A DNA stretch of 19,133 nt from CAYVGO01 sp964450725 (GCA_964450725.1 CAYVGO010000045.1:1-19133); one strand, 5' to 3'. Positions 7,114 to 15,618 are shown, numbered from the stretch's first letter. Numbers and translations are program-made. Notes: generated from the sequence alone by a model not told the origin.

Positions 7114-7872
7114 TTAACCTTTTTTTGCAATATAAAGTATCTCGGAAATTAATCCGTATTTTTCAGAATGATTGATTTGCGTAAGGTAATCTTCTTGATA
7201 TACTTTGAATCCAATACTCTCTATTCTTTGAGGATAATCTAACCCATATTCTCGCAAGTGGTCTTTTTGTCCGAAGTGTTTAGACCTCTCTTCTGGAGAG
7301 GTAATAGTAGCATCTTCGTATGTAATTTCCCGCTGTCGATTGACGGGTGATAATAAAACTGCATATCCTCCGGATTTCAGTACTCTGAAAATTTCTGACA
7401 GTGCTTCAAAATCATTATCAACATGCTCCAGCAAATGGTTACAAATAACAACATCAAAACTATTGTCTTGAAAAGGCATTTGTTGTACATTACAATGTAC
7501 ATCCGCTAAGGGTGATTCTAAATCTGCCGTAACATAATCTGCTTTGTGTACTTTTCTGAAACGACGAATAAAACAGTATTCCGGAGCAAGATGGAGTATT
7601 TTTTGCGTGCGAACAAAAAAATCGGTTTCCCTCATCAAATAAAGCCACAATAATCGATGGCGCTCCAGAGAGAGGCAATTGGGACATAGGGCATTCTTTC
7701 TTACATGAACATAACCATAAGGCAGAAATTTTTTATAATGATGTTTACAGACAGGACATTCAACTTTATTTCCCCAATAAAACAGTCCTGCAATTTTTGT
7801 AGTTACGGGTGCAACTTTTTGAATATATTTTCTTGGTACGGTATTCAGAACTTTTCGAATTAAAAACTTCAT
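7114..7872 (-). CDS. Class I SAM-dependent methyltransferase with N-terminal zinc knuckle
   Basis: This 252-residue protein has two parts. The N-terminal part holds CPVC (C39, C42) and CPNC (C63, C66), a likely four-cysteine zinc site. From about residue 90 there is a Methyltransf_11-like Rossmann domain: motif I appears as ILHLAPE instead of a glycine-rich loop, ADLES (116-120) is the acidic ribose-binding strand end, MPFQDNSFDVVICNHLLEHV (132-151) is the motif IV region, and VLKSGGY is the post-motif glycine turn. The substrate is not evident; related proteins often lie near surface polysaccharide genes, but no such genes are here. It starts 47 bases after the RelA/SpoT gene and probably shares its transcript. 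A small molecule is a likelier substrate than nucleic acid, but this is a guess. Confidence 0.8.
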   Translation of the reverse strand: MKFLIRKVLNTVPRKYIQKVAPVTTKIAGLFYWGNKVECPVCKHHYKKFLPYGYVHVRKNALCPNCLSLERHRLLWLYLMRETDFFVRTQKILHLAPEYCFIRRFRKVHKADYVTADLESPLADVHCNVQQMPFQDNSFDVVICNHLLEHVDNDFEALSEIFRVLKSGGYAVLLSPVNRQREITYEDATITSPEERSKHFGQKDHLREYGLDYPQRIESIGFKVYQEDYLTQINHSEKYGLISEILYIAKKG

Positions 7873-7919
7873 AAAAACAACATGTTATTGATTAATGGTT
7901 AATTATTGACCGTTCACAA

Positions 7920-10253
7920 TTATTTGACAATTCTTTCTGTAAATCTCACCCCTTTTATTTTTTGGATGAACTTGATGATGTTTTCAAGTTGCTTGGCGTT
8001 TTTTACAACAACATTAAATTTTGCTTCAATCTCTTTCTCCTCCCTCCTCGGAATTTCTTTTACCTCAATAATCTTTAGATTTAATCCTAATTGTTGAGCA
8101 ACCGTATCCATAATGTAGTCTATCAACCCTAAAACAGGATTCGTAAGTACACGTAATATTCCCGTAAACTGAGACTCTGTTTGGGTATTCCACTCTACGT
8201 TTTTTATTTTCTTTTCACGGTCTTCACTGTGTAAAAGCCACAAAGAATTAGGACATGTATAAGTATGTATTTTAATTCCTTTTGCGGTTACAAACGCAAA
8301 TACTTTGTCGCCGTAAATGGGATTACAACATTTTCCGAGCGAAAATTCAAGTCCTGACCCAATGCTGTCAATCGTCAACAGTTGTGCCGGATTTGTTGAA
8401 ACTCCTGTTGTTTTCTTTTCCGGCGTATTGCAGACGGGTACTTTTGTTTCTTTATTTTGTACCTGCCCGTCTAACAATGCCTTTTTCAGTGCCGCCATCT
8501 CCACCTCTCTCAAGGCTATTTTGAGATATAAGTCTGAAGCATGTTTTAATTTATAATGATTGGCTAAAAATGTTACTGGTGAAGGCATATCAACCTTCCA
8601 AGTCTTCAACTTTCGTTCTAATTCTTCTCTACCCAAATCAAGCAACACCCTGTCTTCCTGTCTCAGAAACTGACGAATTTTTGACAAGGCTTTGTTAGTT
8701 ATGGCAATATCTAACCAGTCATGCTTTGGGTGTTGATTTTTATTGGTATGAATTTGTACAATGTCGCCATTGCTCAAAGTATCTTTGATAGATACGTTTT
8801 TTTGATTTCTCAACCCACCCGTACATTGTATGCCAATTTGAGTATGTACGGCAAAAGCAAAGTCAAGTACGGTAGCATCTTTGGGCAGTTGTACAACCAA
8901 CCCTTTTGGTGTAAAGACAAATATTTCGTTAGATTGATAGTTTTCGATATGATGCTCTGCTTGCTGCAGCACATTCCGCAATCTGCCCATCCACGCCTCC
9001 ATTCCCGACTGTTGTTCTGCAATTCCTTTGTATCTCCAGTGAGAGGCTGCACCCTGTTCTGCATTTTCGTCCATTCGCCGGGTCCTGATTTGTATTTCAA
9101 TCACAAGTCCTTGATATTCTACGGTTGTATGTAAACTTTCGTAGCCACTTTTTTTGGGTGATGAAATCCAATCTCTAAAGCGGTTGATGTCGGTATTAAA
9201 TAATGACCTGATGATAGTATATATTTCCCAACACTCTTTTTTTTCTTTTTCTTTCAGTTCATGGAGCAGCAATGATCTTCTTTGATGTATTTTCTCATTG
9301 TGTTCATTGATTTGCTTTACCTGCAATTTATGTAATCGTATTTTTTCCTGATTCTGCTTGTCTTCTTTTGCCAGTTCTTCAATTTTTTGAAATTGTGATG
9401 TTAACTGATGATATTCCTCCGGTTTATCTCCGGAATTAAGAATAATCCGCAGCGCCAACAAGTCAAATACCTGTTCAAAAGGTACATCTTGCTTCTGCAT
9501 TTTTTGGTAAATGGAGAATATGGACTTTGTACGAGATTTAAGAGTATATTGAAACCCGTTTTTTTGTAATTCACGTTCCAATAAATTGATGAACGTATCA
9601 AAAATTTGCTGTCTTTGTTGTTGTCCTAAAGTTAACTTGGCCGAAATGTCTCTATAAATCTGAGGTTGAATATAGCGTAAAGACAAATCTTCCAACTCTC
9701 CTTTAATTTGATATAATCCTAATTTATGAGTAAGAGGTGCATATAATAATAATGTTTCATGGGATTTACGTTCTCGCTTTTCTGATGAAAAAAAAGAGAG
9801 CATACGCATTACTTCTAATCTGTCTAACAATTTAATAATGACCACCTGCGGGTCAAGAACGGGCGACGCCAAAAGTTTTTTAAACTTACTGACATCTAAA
9901 GTTCCGGTTTTTTCATCAAACCTAATAACAATAGAAGAGAGTGCATTGAGTTCTGCCGTAAGTTGCAGCGTTTTGTCACTGTAACCACTCTTATTTATCT
10001 CAATTGCCTTATTCTTGATTTCAGTTTCATGTAAGAAAATGGCAATAATGGCATCAATGCTTAAAAAAAAGTTTTGTACAACCAGGTAAGCAACATTCAG
10101 CGGATGTTGAATAAAAGGTTCTTTGTTCTCTCTGACAAAATCTTTCAAATATTCTTCTGCCGTTTGATTCGCTCTTCGCAGTTGTTGCAACTCGACATCA
10201 CGAATTTCAAACCGCTGCTGAATTTCTTCAATAAGTTTATCAATCGTTATCAT
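7920..10253 (-). CDS. relA: RelA/SpoT-family (p)ppGpp synthetase with degenerate hydrolase site
   Basis: This long RSH-type protein (777 residues) makes the stringent-response alarmone from ATP and GDP/GTP. Domains in order: HD-like hydrolase region (about 25-200), synthetase (about 235-410), TGS (443-503), zinc-finger region with C642/C643, H663 and C667, and a C-terminal ACT-like domain (about 695-777). Synthetase residues look intact: D264 in DLLALRI, Y371 in GYESLHTTV and E386 in EIQIRT; R358-F-R-D361 resembles the RxKD motif of bifunctional Rel proteins. The hydrolase site is altered: H50 and D144 remain, but the HD pair is H75-E76 and the usual following ED is absent, so hydrolysis is probably lost. 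Residues about 275-338 form a charged, probably coiled-coil insertion where relatives have only a few residues. The gene starts 8 bases after the serine hydrolase stop. Confidence 0.92.
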   Translation of the reverse strand: MITIDKLIEEIQQRFEIRDVELQQLRRANQTAEEYLKDFVRENKEPFIQHPLNVAYLVVQNFFLSIDAIIAIFLHETEIKNKAIEINKSGYSDKTLQLTAELNALSSIVIRFDEKTGTLDVSKFKKLLASPVLDPQVVIIKLLDRLEVMRMLSFFSSEKRERKSHETLLLYAPLTHKLGLYQIKGELEDLSLRYIQPQIYRDISAKLTLGQQQRQQIFDTFINLLERELQKNGFQYTLKSRTKSIFSIYQKMQKQDVPFEQVFDLLALRIILNSGDKPEEYHQLTSQFQKIEELAKEDKQNQEKIRLHKLQVKQINEHNEKIHQRRSLLLHELKEKEKKECWEIYTIIRSLFNTDINRFRDWISSPKKSGYESLHTTVEYQGLVIEIQIRTRRMDENAEQGAASHWRYKGIAEQQSGMEAWMGRLRNVLQQAEHHIENYQSNEIFVFTPKGLVVQLPKDATVLDFAFAVHTQIGIQCTGGLRNQKNVSIKDTLSNGDIVQIHTNKNQHPKHDWLDIAITNKALSKIRQFLRQEDRVLLDLGREELERKLKTWKVDMPSPVTFLANHYKLKHASDLYLKIALREVEMAALKKALLDGQVQNKETKVPVCNTPEKKTTGVSTNPAQLLTIDSIGSGLEFSLGKCCNPIYGDKVFAFVTAKGIKIHTYTCPNSLWLLHSEDREKKIKNVEWNTQTESQFTGILRVLTNPVLGLIDYIMDTVAQQLGLNLKIIEVKEIPRREEKEIEAKFNVVVKNAKQLENIIKFIQKIKGVRFTERIVK

Positions 10254-10261
10254 CTGTTTGA

Positions 10262-11413
10262 CTATTTATTGGCAACAATTCGTAATCCTATAGACAACCA
10301 GCTGTCAACGTCAATAGTATAATACTGGCTGCTTCTGACCGTACTGCGTTCTTCTCCTAAGCGTACAATGACCACATTAAGTGCCGGAATGGTAAAAATA
10401 TATTGTCCCAAAATTCCCCGACAATAGTTGACTGTATAACCTTGATACTGCAACTGCCAAAACTGATAACCATATTGGTCATTGGTTACATCAACAGGTT
10501 CTACCTGTAAATAAGTCGCCGGTGTTAATGCTTTTTCCATATAACTTTGGGGTACGACTTCAACACCGTTCCACCAGCCTTTGTTGAGCATAAGTTGTCC
10601 TATTCTGGCAAAATCACGTGCATTACTGTAAAAACAGCAATAGCCTTTTTCTATTCCGTCTTCATGGTCTAAAGACCATTGTGCCTGATGCTCCGCACCT
10701 AAAGGTTTCCACAGTTTTTTTGAAGCATAATGACTGACAGATTCACCCGTCTGTTTTTCAAGAATCATGGTTAACAGTTGCGTAGCCGCACTTTGATAAA
10801 TAAACTTTACTCCGGCGGGTTTAACTTGTTTGATAGTGGAATAGACTAAAGCATTCAAATCATCTGTATAATAAAGTTTCGTAGGGTCAGAAAAGGGGCT
10901 GGCATATTCTTCATGAAAATTTAAGCCGGCGCTCATGGTCAACAGATTTTCGATGGTTACAGGTTTTTCCGGTAAATCTACAAAATCAGGTAAAATAGAA
11001 GATACGGTCTGATTTAAAGATTGAATCTTACCCTCTTCTAAGGCACAACCTATCAATAACGAAACTATACTTTTGGACATGGAAAAAGAGTTGCTGTATG
11101 AAGAGTCGCCATATCCCTGCCAGTAATGCTCATAGAGCAATGCATTATCTTTTATCACAAGGAACGCTACTGTACTGTATTTTTCCAGACTGTCAATTTC
11201 TGGTTGAGTCAGTTGACTGGTGTTGTAACTTGAATCTATTTTCCACCGTTGCGGTACTCCGTTTTCAATCAATCGATGATAAAAAATTTTATTATCATCA
11301 ATATTGGGCTCCAAGTGCAATAACGCTTGGCGTAAAAAATAATTTGACGGTAGAAAAAGATAGACTATAGCCACAATAAGTAGCACGGCAATTAAAGCAA
11401 AGATTTTTTTCAT
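10262..11413 (-). CDS. Membrane-anchored beta-lactamase-family serine hydrolase
   Basis: This 383-residue protein belongs to the class C beta-lactamase / penicillin-binding-protein-like serine hydrolases, a fold also used by D-amino-acid esterases and 6-aminohexanoate-dimer hydrolases. A hydrophobic helix at about 4-21 is a signal anchor, so the enzyme probably acts in the periplasm. The nucleophile motif is S111-M-S-K114, and Y206-Q-S208 fits the second motif (YxN/S). The ending GILGQYIFTIPALNVVIVRLG resembles the usual third-motif strand, where HxG or KTG is replaced by ILGQ. Nothing shows that it gives antibiotic resistance. Its upstream region is cut by the assembly gap, so no promoter can be assigned. 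It lies 8 bases from the RelA/SpoT start, which indicates one transcript. Confidence 0.85.
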   Translation of the reverse strand: MKKIFALIAVLLIVAIVYLFLPSNYFLRQALLHLEPNIDDNKIFYHRLIENGVPQRWKIDSSYNTSQLTQPEIDSLEKYSTVAFLVIKDNALLYEHYWQGYGDSSYSNSFSMSKSIVSLLIGCALEEGKIQSLNQTVSSILPDFVDLPEKPVTIENLLTMSAGLNFHEEYASPFSDPTKLYYTDDLNALVYSTIKQVKPAGVKFIYQSAATQLLTMILEKQTGESVSHYASKKLWKPLGAEHQAQWSLDHEDGIEKGYCCFYSNARDFARIGQLMLNKGWWNGVEVVPQSYMEKALTPATYLQVEPVDVTNDQYGYQFWQLQYQGYTVNYCRGILGQYIFTIPALNVVIVRLGEERSTVRSSQYYTIDVDSWLSIGLRIVANK

Positions 11414-11450
11414 CTATTGGTAAATTGAAAATGAAGATTGGTAATTCTGT

Positions 11451-11550
11451 NNNNNNNNNNNNNNNNNNNNNNNNNNNNNNNNNNNNNNNNNNNNNNNNNN
11501 NNNNNNNNNNNNNNNNNNNNNNNNNNNNNNNNNNNNNNNNNNNNNNNNNN
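11451..11550. other. Assembly gap (100 N)
   Basis: A run of exactly 100 N, a common placeholder for a gap of unknown size. It interrupts the 3' end of the Rpn-family gene at a tandem repeat. On its left (11414-11450) GATTGGTAA-type repeats can be seen: ATTGGTAAATT and, 10 bases on, ATTGGTAATT. Confidence 0.97.
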
Positions 11551-11586
11551 ATTTTCCCCTCTATTTTCCCCTGCTTTTCCCCCTCG
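11551..11586. repeat. Tandem 12-base repeat at gap edge
   Basis: Three consecutive 12-base units on the plus strand: ATTTTCCCCTCT, ATTTTCCCCTGC and TTTTCCCCCTCG. They encode the four-residue periodic tail DEGE-KQGK-IEGK of the Rpn-family protein. The array runs into the N gap, so more copies are likely. Confidence 0.85.
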
Positions 11587-12329
11587 TCTTTTCCGTCATT
11601 ATACGCTGTATTAAGAACATCTTTCTGCATTGCCAAAGCATCAAGATGTTCTTGGTAAGCGTACTGCTCTTCTTTACTCATGTTGTAATAAAGTAAATTT
11701 TTCCGGGCTTCTTCTAAACCCTGAGTATGTGTATTTTCTAAAATAGTACCGGTTTTCAAGTATTCTATCCACTCTTCCAATGGAGTTTTGGCAACTTTAT
11801 TAAATTCATTGACGCGTATCAAAAAATATTCGGGGAAAACATTTGCCGGATTTGTAGGAACAATTACCTCTTTGTCTTTCAAACTCACTTGAAATTCATC
11901 TCCGATATTTACACCGACAAAGGTAGTTTTTCCATGATAAAGATAATCTTTGCCTTTACCAATGTCAAAATATAAAATACTGATAGAATACACTTTCTTT
12001 ACATTTTCGTACCCTTCTCCCAATGAAATATGTTCAGTAATGGCTTTTGATACACCATACAGAATACGTTCAAGATAATACAAATGTCGGGTGTTTTGTA
12101 TTTCTACAATGATAATTTCATCTTTACTGTTACGAGCTTTAATGTCAACACGATTAAATTTATCGTCTTTGGTAAGTTGATTAGATTCACTTTCTAAAAT
12201 TTCTTCTATCTGAATTTTTTCCTGTAATAAAACCGATAAAAATCCTTCTAAAACGACAAAATTCGCTTTTTGTCGCAATAACCGTTTGACAGCCCAGTCA
12301 AAACGAATAATATTATTGTTTGAGTTCAT
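11551..12329 (-). CDS. Rpn-family PD-(D/E)XK nuclease / putative transposase (3' end in gap)
   Basis: The visible 259 residues match the Rpn / PDDEXK_2 family, DNA endonucleases related to transposase-like proteins that promote recombination; Escherichia coli members have been linked to phage defence. The nuclease core is D62 in FNRVDIKAR followed by E76-x-Q78 in IIIVEIQ, the D...ExQ form of the PD-(D/E)XK site. Further family traits are the N-terminal FDWAVKRLL, the YGVSKAI helix and a C-terminal glycine/charge-rich repeat with four-residue period. The frame continues through the N gap into sequence overlapping the next gene, but that join is arbitrary; the true stop lies in or near the gap. 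The start lies 12 bases after the ispH stop, so it is probably read from the dxs-ispH transcript. Confidence 0.85.
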
Positions 12330-12341
12330 ATAAATATATCA

Positions 12342-13193
12342 TTACATTTTTTTTAAACACTGTGCGATTTGATCTATAACCCACAAAGGGGTTGATGTTG
12401 CTCCACTTATTCCTACGGTTTCATTTTTATGGAATGGAATATCTTGTAATTCATCGACCGTTGAAACAAAATATGTTTGTTGGTTTGCCAATTTGCAAAT
12501 TTGAAACAGCGACTGGCCGTTGGCAGATTTTTTTCCGGCTATGAAAATAATCTTTTGATGTTTTTTACAGAATTGAACCAATGCTTTTCTACGATTATTG
12601 ACTTGTGCACACACTTTGTTTCCTACTTTCACTTTTATTCCTCTCTCTTTTAAATAGAGAACAATTTCCTCTGCGTTGTCTTGATTTTGCGTAGTTTGAT
12701 AATATAATGTAAGTTCGTTGGGCAAAGATAATTCTTTTAGTTCTTCTAAACTGTTAAAGACTACGGCATGCTGGTGAATGTACCCCATAATTCCGGCAAT
12801 TTCCGGGTGTCGAATTTTGCCGTAGATGTAAATATTTTCACCATTATCGTATGACTTTTTTACGTCAGATTGTAACTTTTTTACTATCGGACAAGTAGCA
12901 TCAATCAGTTCATTATTATTTTGCTGAACACTATGATAACTTTCGGGAGGTTCACCATGTGCCCTGAATAAAATTTTACATCCTTTTTTTGTGGTAATTT
13001 CATCGGCTTGAATGACCACCAATCCCATTTTTTCTAATCTTAAAATTTCTTCATCATTATGCACTAACTCACCCACACAATACAAGGGTTGGTAACTTTT
13101 CAATACTTTTTCAGCCTGTTCTATGGCATGTGTAACGCCAAAGCAAAAGCCGGCTTGGGTATCTACTGTTACTTTCAAATTTAATCGTTCCAT
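12342..13193 (-). CDS. ispH: 4-hydroxy-3-methylbut-2-enyl diphosphate reductase
   Basis: IspH is the last enzyme of the non-mevalonate isoprenoid pathway. It reduces HMBPP to isopentenyl and dimethylallyl diphosphate with an iron-sulfur cluster. The 283-residue protein has all three cluster cysteines: C17 in AGFCFGV, C101 in DATCPIV and C195 in KVCAQVNNR. The catalytic glutamate is E131 in RHPEIAG, and T167/T168 lie in YYQTTQN. The C-terminal GISGATSTP loop (261-269) is a normal variant of the diphosphate-binding turn. The start overlaps the dxs end by 13 bases, so the two genes are translationally linked. Confidence 0.97.
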   Translation of the reverse strand: MERLNLKVTVDTQAGFCFGVTHAIEQAEKVLKSYQPLYCVGELVHNDEEILRLEKMGLVVIQADEITTKKGCKILFRAHGEPPESYHSVQQNNNELIDATCPIVKKLQSDVKKSYDNGENIYIYGKIRHPEIAGIMGYIHQHAVVFNSLEELKELSLPNELTLYYQTTQNQDNAEEIVLYLKERGIKVKVGNKVCAQVNNRRKALVQFCKKHQKIIFIAGKKSANGQSLFQICKLANQQTYFVSTVDELQDIPFHKNETVGISGATSTPLWVIDQIAQCLKKM

Positions 13194-15070
13194 AACTTTC
13201 TACAAACATCGGCAATGCTTTGAGCATCAAAACCACACAGTTTTTGTAATTCCATTATCGTACCATGTTCTACAAATTCATCAGGTACTCCCAAATTAAT
13301 AAAACGTAAAGAATAATGATTTTGTTGACAAAATTCTGCAATTAAACTTCCTAAACCTCCTATAACAGTACCATCTTCTACGGTGATTGCTTTCTGATGT
13401 ACGGCACAAATCTTATGCAGCATTTTTTTATCTACAGGCTTTAAACCGGTTAAGTTATAATGAGTGATTCCTATATTTTCAGTCTCTAATAATTTGATAG
13501 CATCACTTACGTTATAAGCCGCCGTTCCGATAGAAAATATTGCAATATTTGTCGGTACAATGTCTCCATGCAACTGTTCTATTCTTCCAAATTCATGTTC
13601 TGCCAATGGTGTTTCCCAATCTATTTTCCGCCCTCTGCCTTTTGGATACCTTATGATATATGTTGCCGGATGTTTAACCGCCGAGTAAAGCATGTTCTGC
13701 AGCATTTGCTCATCTCTGGGTGCTGCCATTGTCAGATTGGGAATACATCTGAAGTATGCCATATCATAAACTCCGTGATGTGTAGCGCCGTCTTCACCTA
13801 CTAATCCGGCTCTGTCCAAACAAAAAAGAATATGTAATTTTTGTAAAGCAGCATCATGAATAACATTGTCATAACTTCGCTGCATGAAAGATGAATAAAT
13901 GACACAAACGGGTATTTTACCGGCTACTGCCAAACCTGCCGAAAAAGTTACGGCGTGCCCTTCTGCTATTCCAACATCAAAAGTACGTTCAGGGAACTTC
14001 TGCATCATCAACCCTAAAGAACTTCCGGTCAGCATGGCAGGAGTTATAGCCACAATGTCGTTATTCATTTCTGCCAATTGAGCGACCGTTTTTCCAAAAA
14101 CATCTTGAAATAATGGCGGTTGCAGTTCCCTATCGGTGATTCTTGTTCCTAATGTTTTGTCAAACTTTCCGGGCGCGTGCCACTCTGTTTGACTTAATTC
14201 GGCGGGTTTATATCCTTTTCCTTTGACGGTTCTTATGTGTAACAATTTAGGTCCGTCAATATTTTTTAGATTTTCTAAAGTTTTCAAGAGCATTTTAACG
14301 TCGTGCCCGTCAACAGGTCCAAAATATCGAAATCCTAATCCCTTAAAAAGTATCCCATTATTTTCTTTGACCAAATTTTTCAGAATAGTCCACGTTCGCT
14401 TGACAAATCTTCGCAACCATTTAAATCTGACGGTTGAATACCAAACTTTAGTTCTGAATTGATTATATCCTGCAGATGTACTGAGCTGTACTAAATAATT
14501 ATGTAGAGCTCCGACATTTTTATCAATTGAAATCTCATTGTCGTTTAGAATGACTAATAGATTTAATTTTTCGGCTCCGGCGTGATTCATAGCTTCAAAA
14601 GCCAAACCACCACCCATAGATCCATCGCCAATAACGGCAATGGCATGTTGTTTTTGGCTATTCAGTCTATTCGCCATGGCGATTCCCACAGCCGCCGATA
14701 TTGACGTAGAAGCATGACCGGTACCGAATACATCGTATTCACTTTCAGAACGCTTGGGAAAACCCGATATACCACCAAACTTACGATTGGTATGAAACTT
14801 TTCTTTTCTTCCTGTCAAAATTTTATGGGTGTATGCCTGGTGACCGACATCCCAAATAATTGCATCTTGAGGAATATTAAAGATATAATATAGGGCTACT
14901 GAAAGTTCTACCGTTCCTAAACTTGCACCAAAATGTCCAGGATTTTCAGAGACTTCATCAATAATAAATTGTCTGATTTCGGCACATAAACATTCTAACT
15001 CTGCAGGTGATATTTTTTTTATATCCTGCGGTTGAGTTATGGACTGAAGATATTGATATTGTGATGACAC
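13181..15070 (-). CDS. dxs: 1-deoxy-D-xylulose-5-phosphate synthase
   Basis: Dxs condenses pyruvate and glyceraldehyde 3-phosphate to DXP, the committed step of the non-mevalonate pathway and a source of thiamine and pyridoxal precursors. The 629 residues have the family layout: thiamine-diphosphate domain with NPGHFGASLG (43-52), the GDG at 148-150 and N176 that hold the cofactor; then the transketolase pyrimidine domain with catalytic E370 in IAEGHAVTFSAG; then a C-terminal transketolase domain. The start is GTG at 15070. No in-frame ATG lies nearby, and the first residues align with the usual N-terminus (IxxPxDIKKLS-like), so the GTG is likely real. The gene ends inside ispH by 13 bases. 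A gene pair of the first and last pathway enzymes fits coordinated dosage. Confidence 0.97.
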   Translation of the reverse strand: MSSQYQYLQSITQPQDIKKISPAELECLCAEIRQFIIDEVSENPGHFGASLGTVELSVALYYIFNIPQDAIIWDVGHQAYTHKILTGRKEKFHTNRKFGGISGFPKRSESEYDVFGTGHASTSISAAVGIAMANRLNSQKQHAIAVIGDGSMGGGLAFEAMNHAGAEKLNLLVILNDNEISIDKNVGALHNYLVQLSTSAGYNQFRTKVWYSTVRFKWLRRFVKRTWTILKNLVKENNGILFKGLGFRYFGPVDGHDVKMLLKTLENLKNIDGPKLLHIRTVKGKGYKPAELSQTEWHAPGKFDKTLGTRITDRELQPPLFQDVFGKTVAQLAEMNNDIVAITPAMLTGSSLGLMMQKFPERTFDVGIAEGHAVTFSAGLAVAGKIPVCVIYSSFMQRSYDNVIHDAALQKLHILFCLDRAGLVGEDGATHHGVYDMAYFRCIPNLTMAAPRDEQMLQNMLYSAVKHPATYIIRYPKGRGRKIDWETPLAEHEFGRIEQLHGDIVPTNIAIFSIGTAAYNVSDAIKLLETENIGITHYNLTGLKPVDKKMLHKICAVHQKAITVEDGTVIGGLGSLIAEFCQQNHYSLRFINLGVPDEFVEHGTIMELQKLCGFDAQSIADVCRKLWND

Positions 15071-15110
15071 GATGATAGAGAAAGTAACAATATGGTAAAA
15101 ATGAAAAAAG

Positions 15111-15118
15111 CAAAATTA
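15111..15118 (-). promoter_or_regulatory. Possible -7 box for dxs
   Basis: TAATTTTG on the minus strand fits TAnnTTTG and is 40 bases upstream of the GTG. No -33 TTTG occurs at the expected 19-20 base distance (the nearest TTG is 12 bases away), so this is a weak call. The rest of the spacer (15119-15261) is AT-rich and otherwise empty. Confidence 0.35.
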
Positions 15119-15261
15119 CAATTATTTATCCAATCCCATATCGTATTTGAAAAATAAAACCATCAATAGAACAATCAAATTCCTTTTTTAACTAAAATTC
15201 AACAATTAAAAAACCATACTGTCAAAATACAACCTGAAAAAATCATTTTTCATAAAATAAA

Positions 15262-15293
15262 TTTGGATATGTCATATCAGTGTTATACCTTTA
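15262..15293 (+). promoter_or_regulatory. Promoter of the RRM gene with internal dyad
   Basis: TTTG (15262-15265), 20 bases, then TACCTTTA (15286-15293), one mismatch from the Bacteroidota -7 consensus. Inside the spacer GATATG-T-CATATC (15266-15278) is a perfect 6-1-6 inverted repeat, placed like an operator between the two promoter boxes. The resulting leader would be about 24 bases. Confidence 0.7.
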
Positions 15294-15323
15294 CAAATAT
15301 TTTTAATTTTAATTTCTTTTTTT

Positions 15324-15569
15324 ATGACCATTTTTGCAGGGAATTTACCATTCTCTATGAAAGAAGACGATTTAAATCGTTTATTTTCGGAGTTCGGCAC
15401 AGTTCAAAGTGCCAAAATTATTACAGATCGTATGAGCGGACGTTCTAAAGGTTACGGATTTATTGAAATGGACGATGCTTCAGAGGTTAATGCTGCGATT
15501 GATGCATTAAACGAAAAAGAGGTAAACGGACGAGCCTTGAAAATTAACATCGCAAAACCGAGGGAATAA
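15324..15569 (+). CDS. Small RRM-type RNA-binding protein
   Basis: This 81-residue protein is a single RNA recognition motif domain. RNP2 is IFAGNL at residues 3-8 and RNP1 is KGYGFIEM at 42-49, with aromatic F4, Y44 and F46 in the RNA-contact positions. There is only a four-residue tail, with no glycine-rich extension as in many cyanobacterial relatives. Such proteins bind single-stranded RNA; in Bacteroides homologues have been linked to broad post-transcriptional regulation. The gene stands alone: its own promoter lies at 15262-15293 and a strong terminator follows 49 bases after the stop. Confidence 0.93.
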   Translation: MTIFAGNLPFSMKEDDLNRLFSEFGTVQSAKIITDRMSGRSKGYGFIEMDDASEVNAAIDALNEKEVNGRALKINIAKPRE

Positions 15570-15618
15570 TATCTTCATAGGCATTTATAAGAATCAAAAT
15601 TGCTATTCGATTTACAAG

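Noticed and set aside
10262..11413. Serine hydrolase as an antibiotic-resistance beta-lactamase
   Set aside because: It has only the generic SxxK and YxS motifs and an anchor helix; the third motif is atypical and the context is housekeeping.
11298..11550. Continuation of the Rpn-family frame through the N run into the serine hydrolase region
   Set aside because: The N run has arbitrary length, so the frame across it is meaningless; beyond it the frame overlaps the serine hydrolase start.
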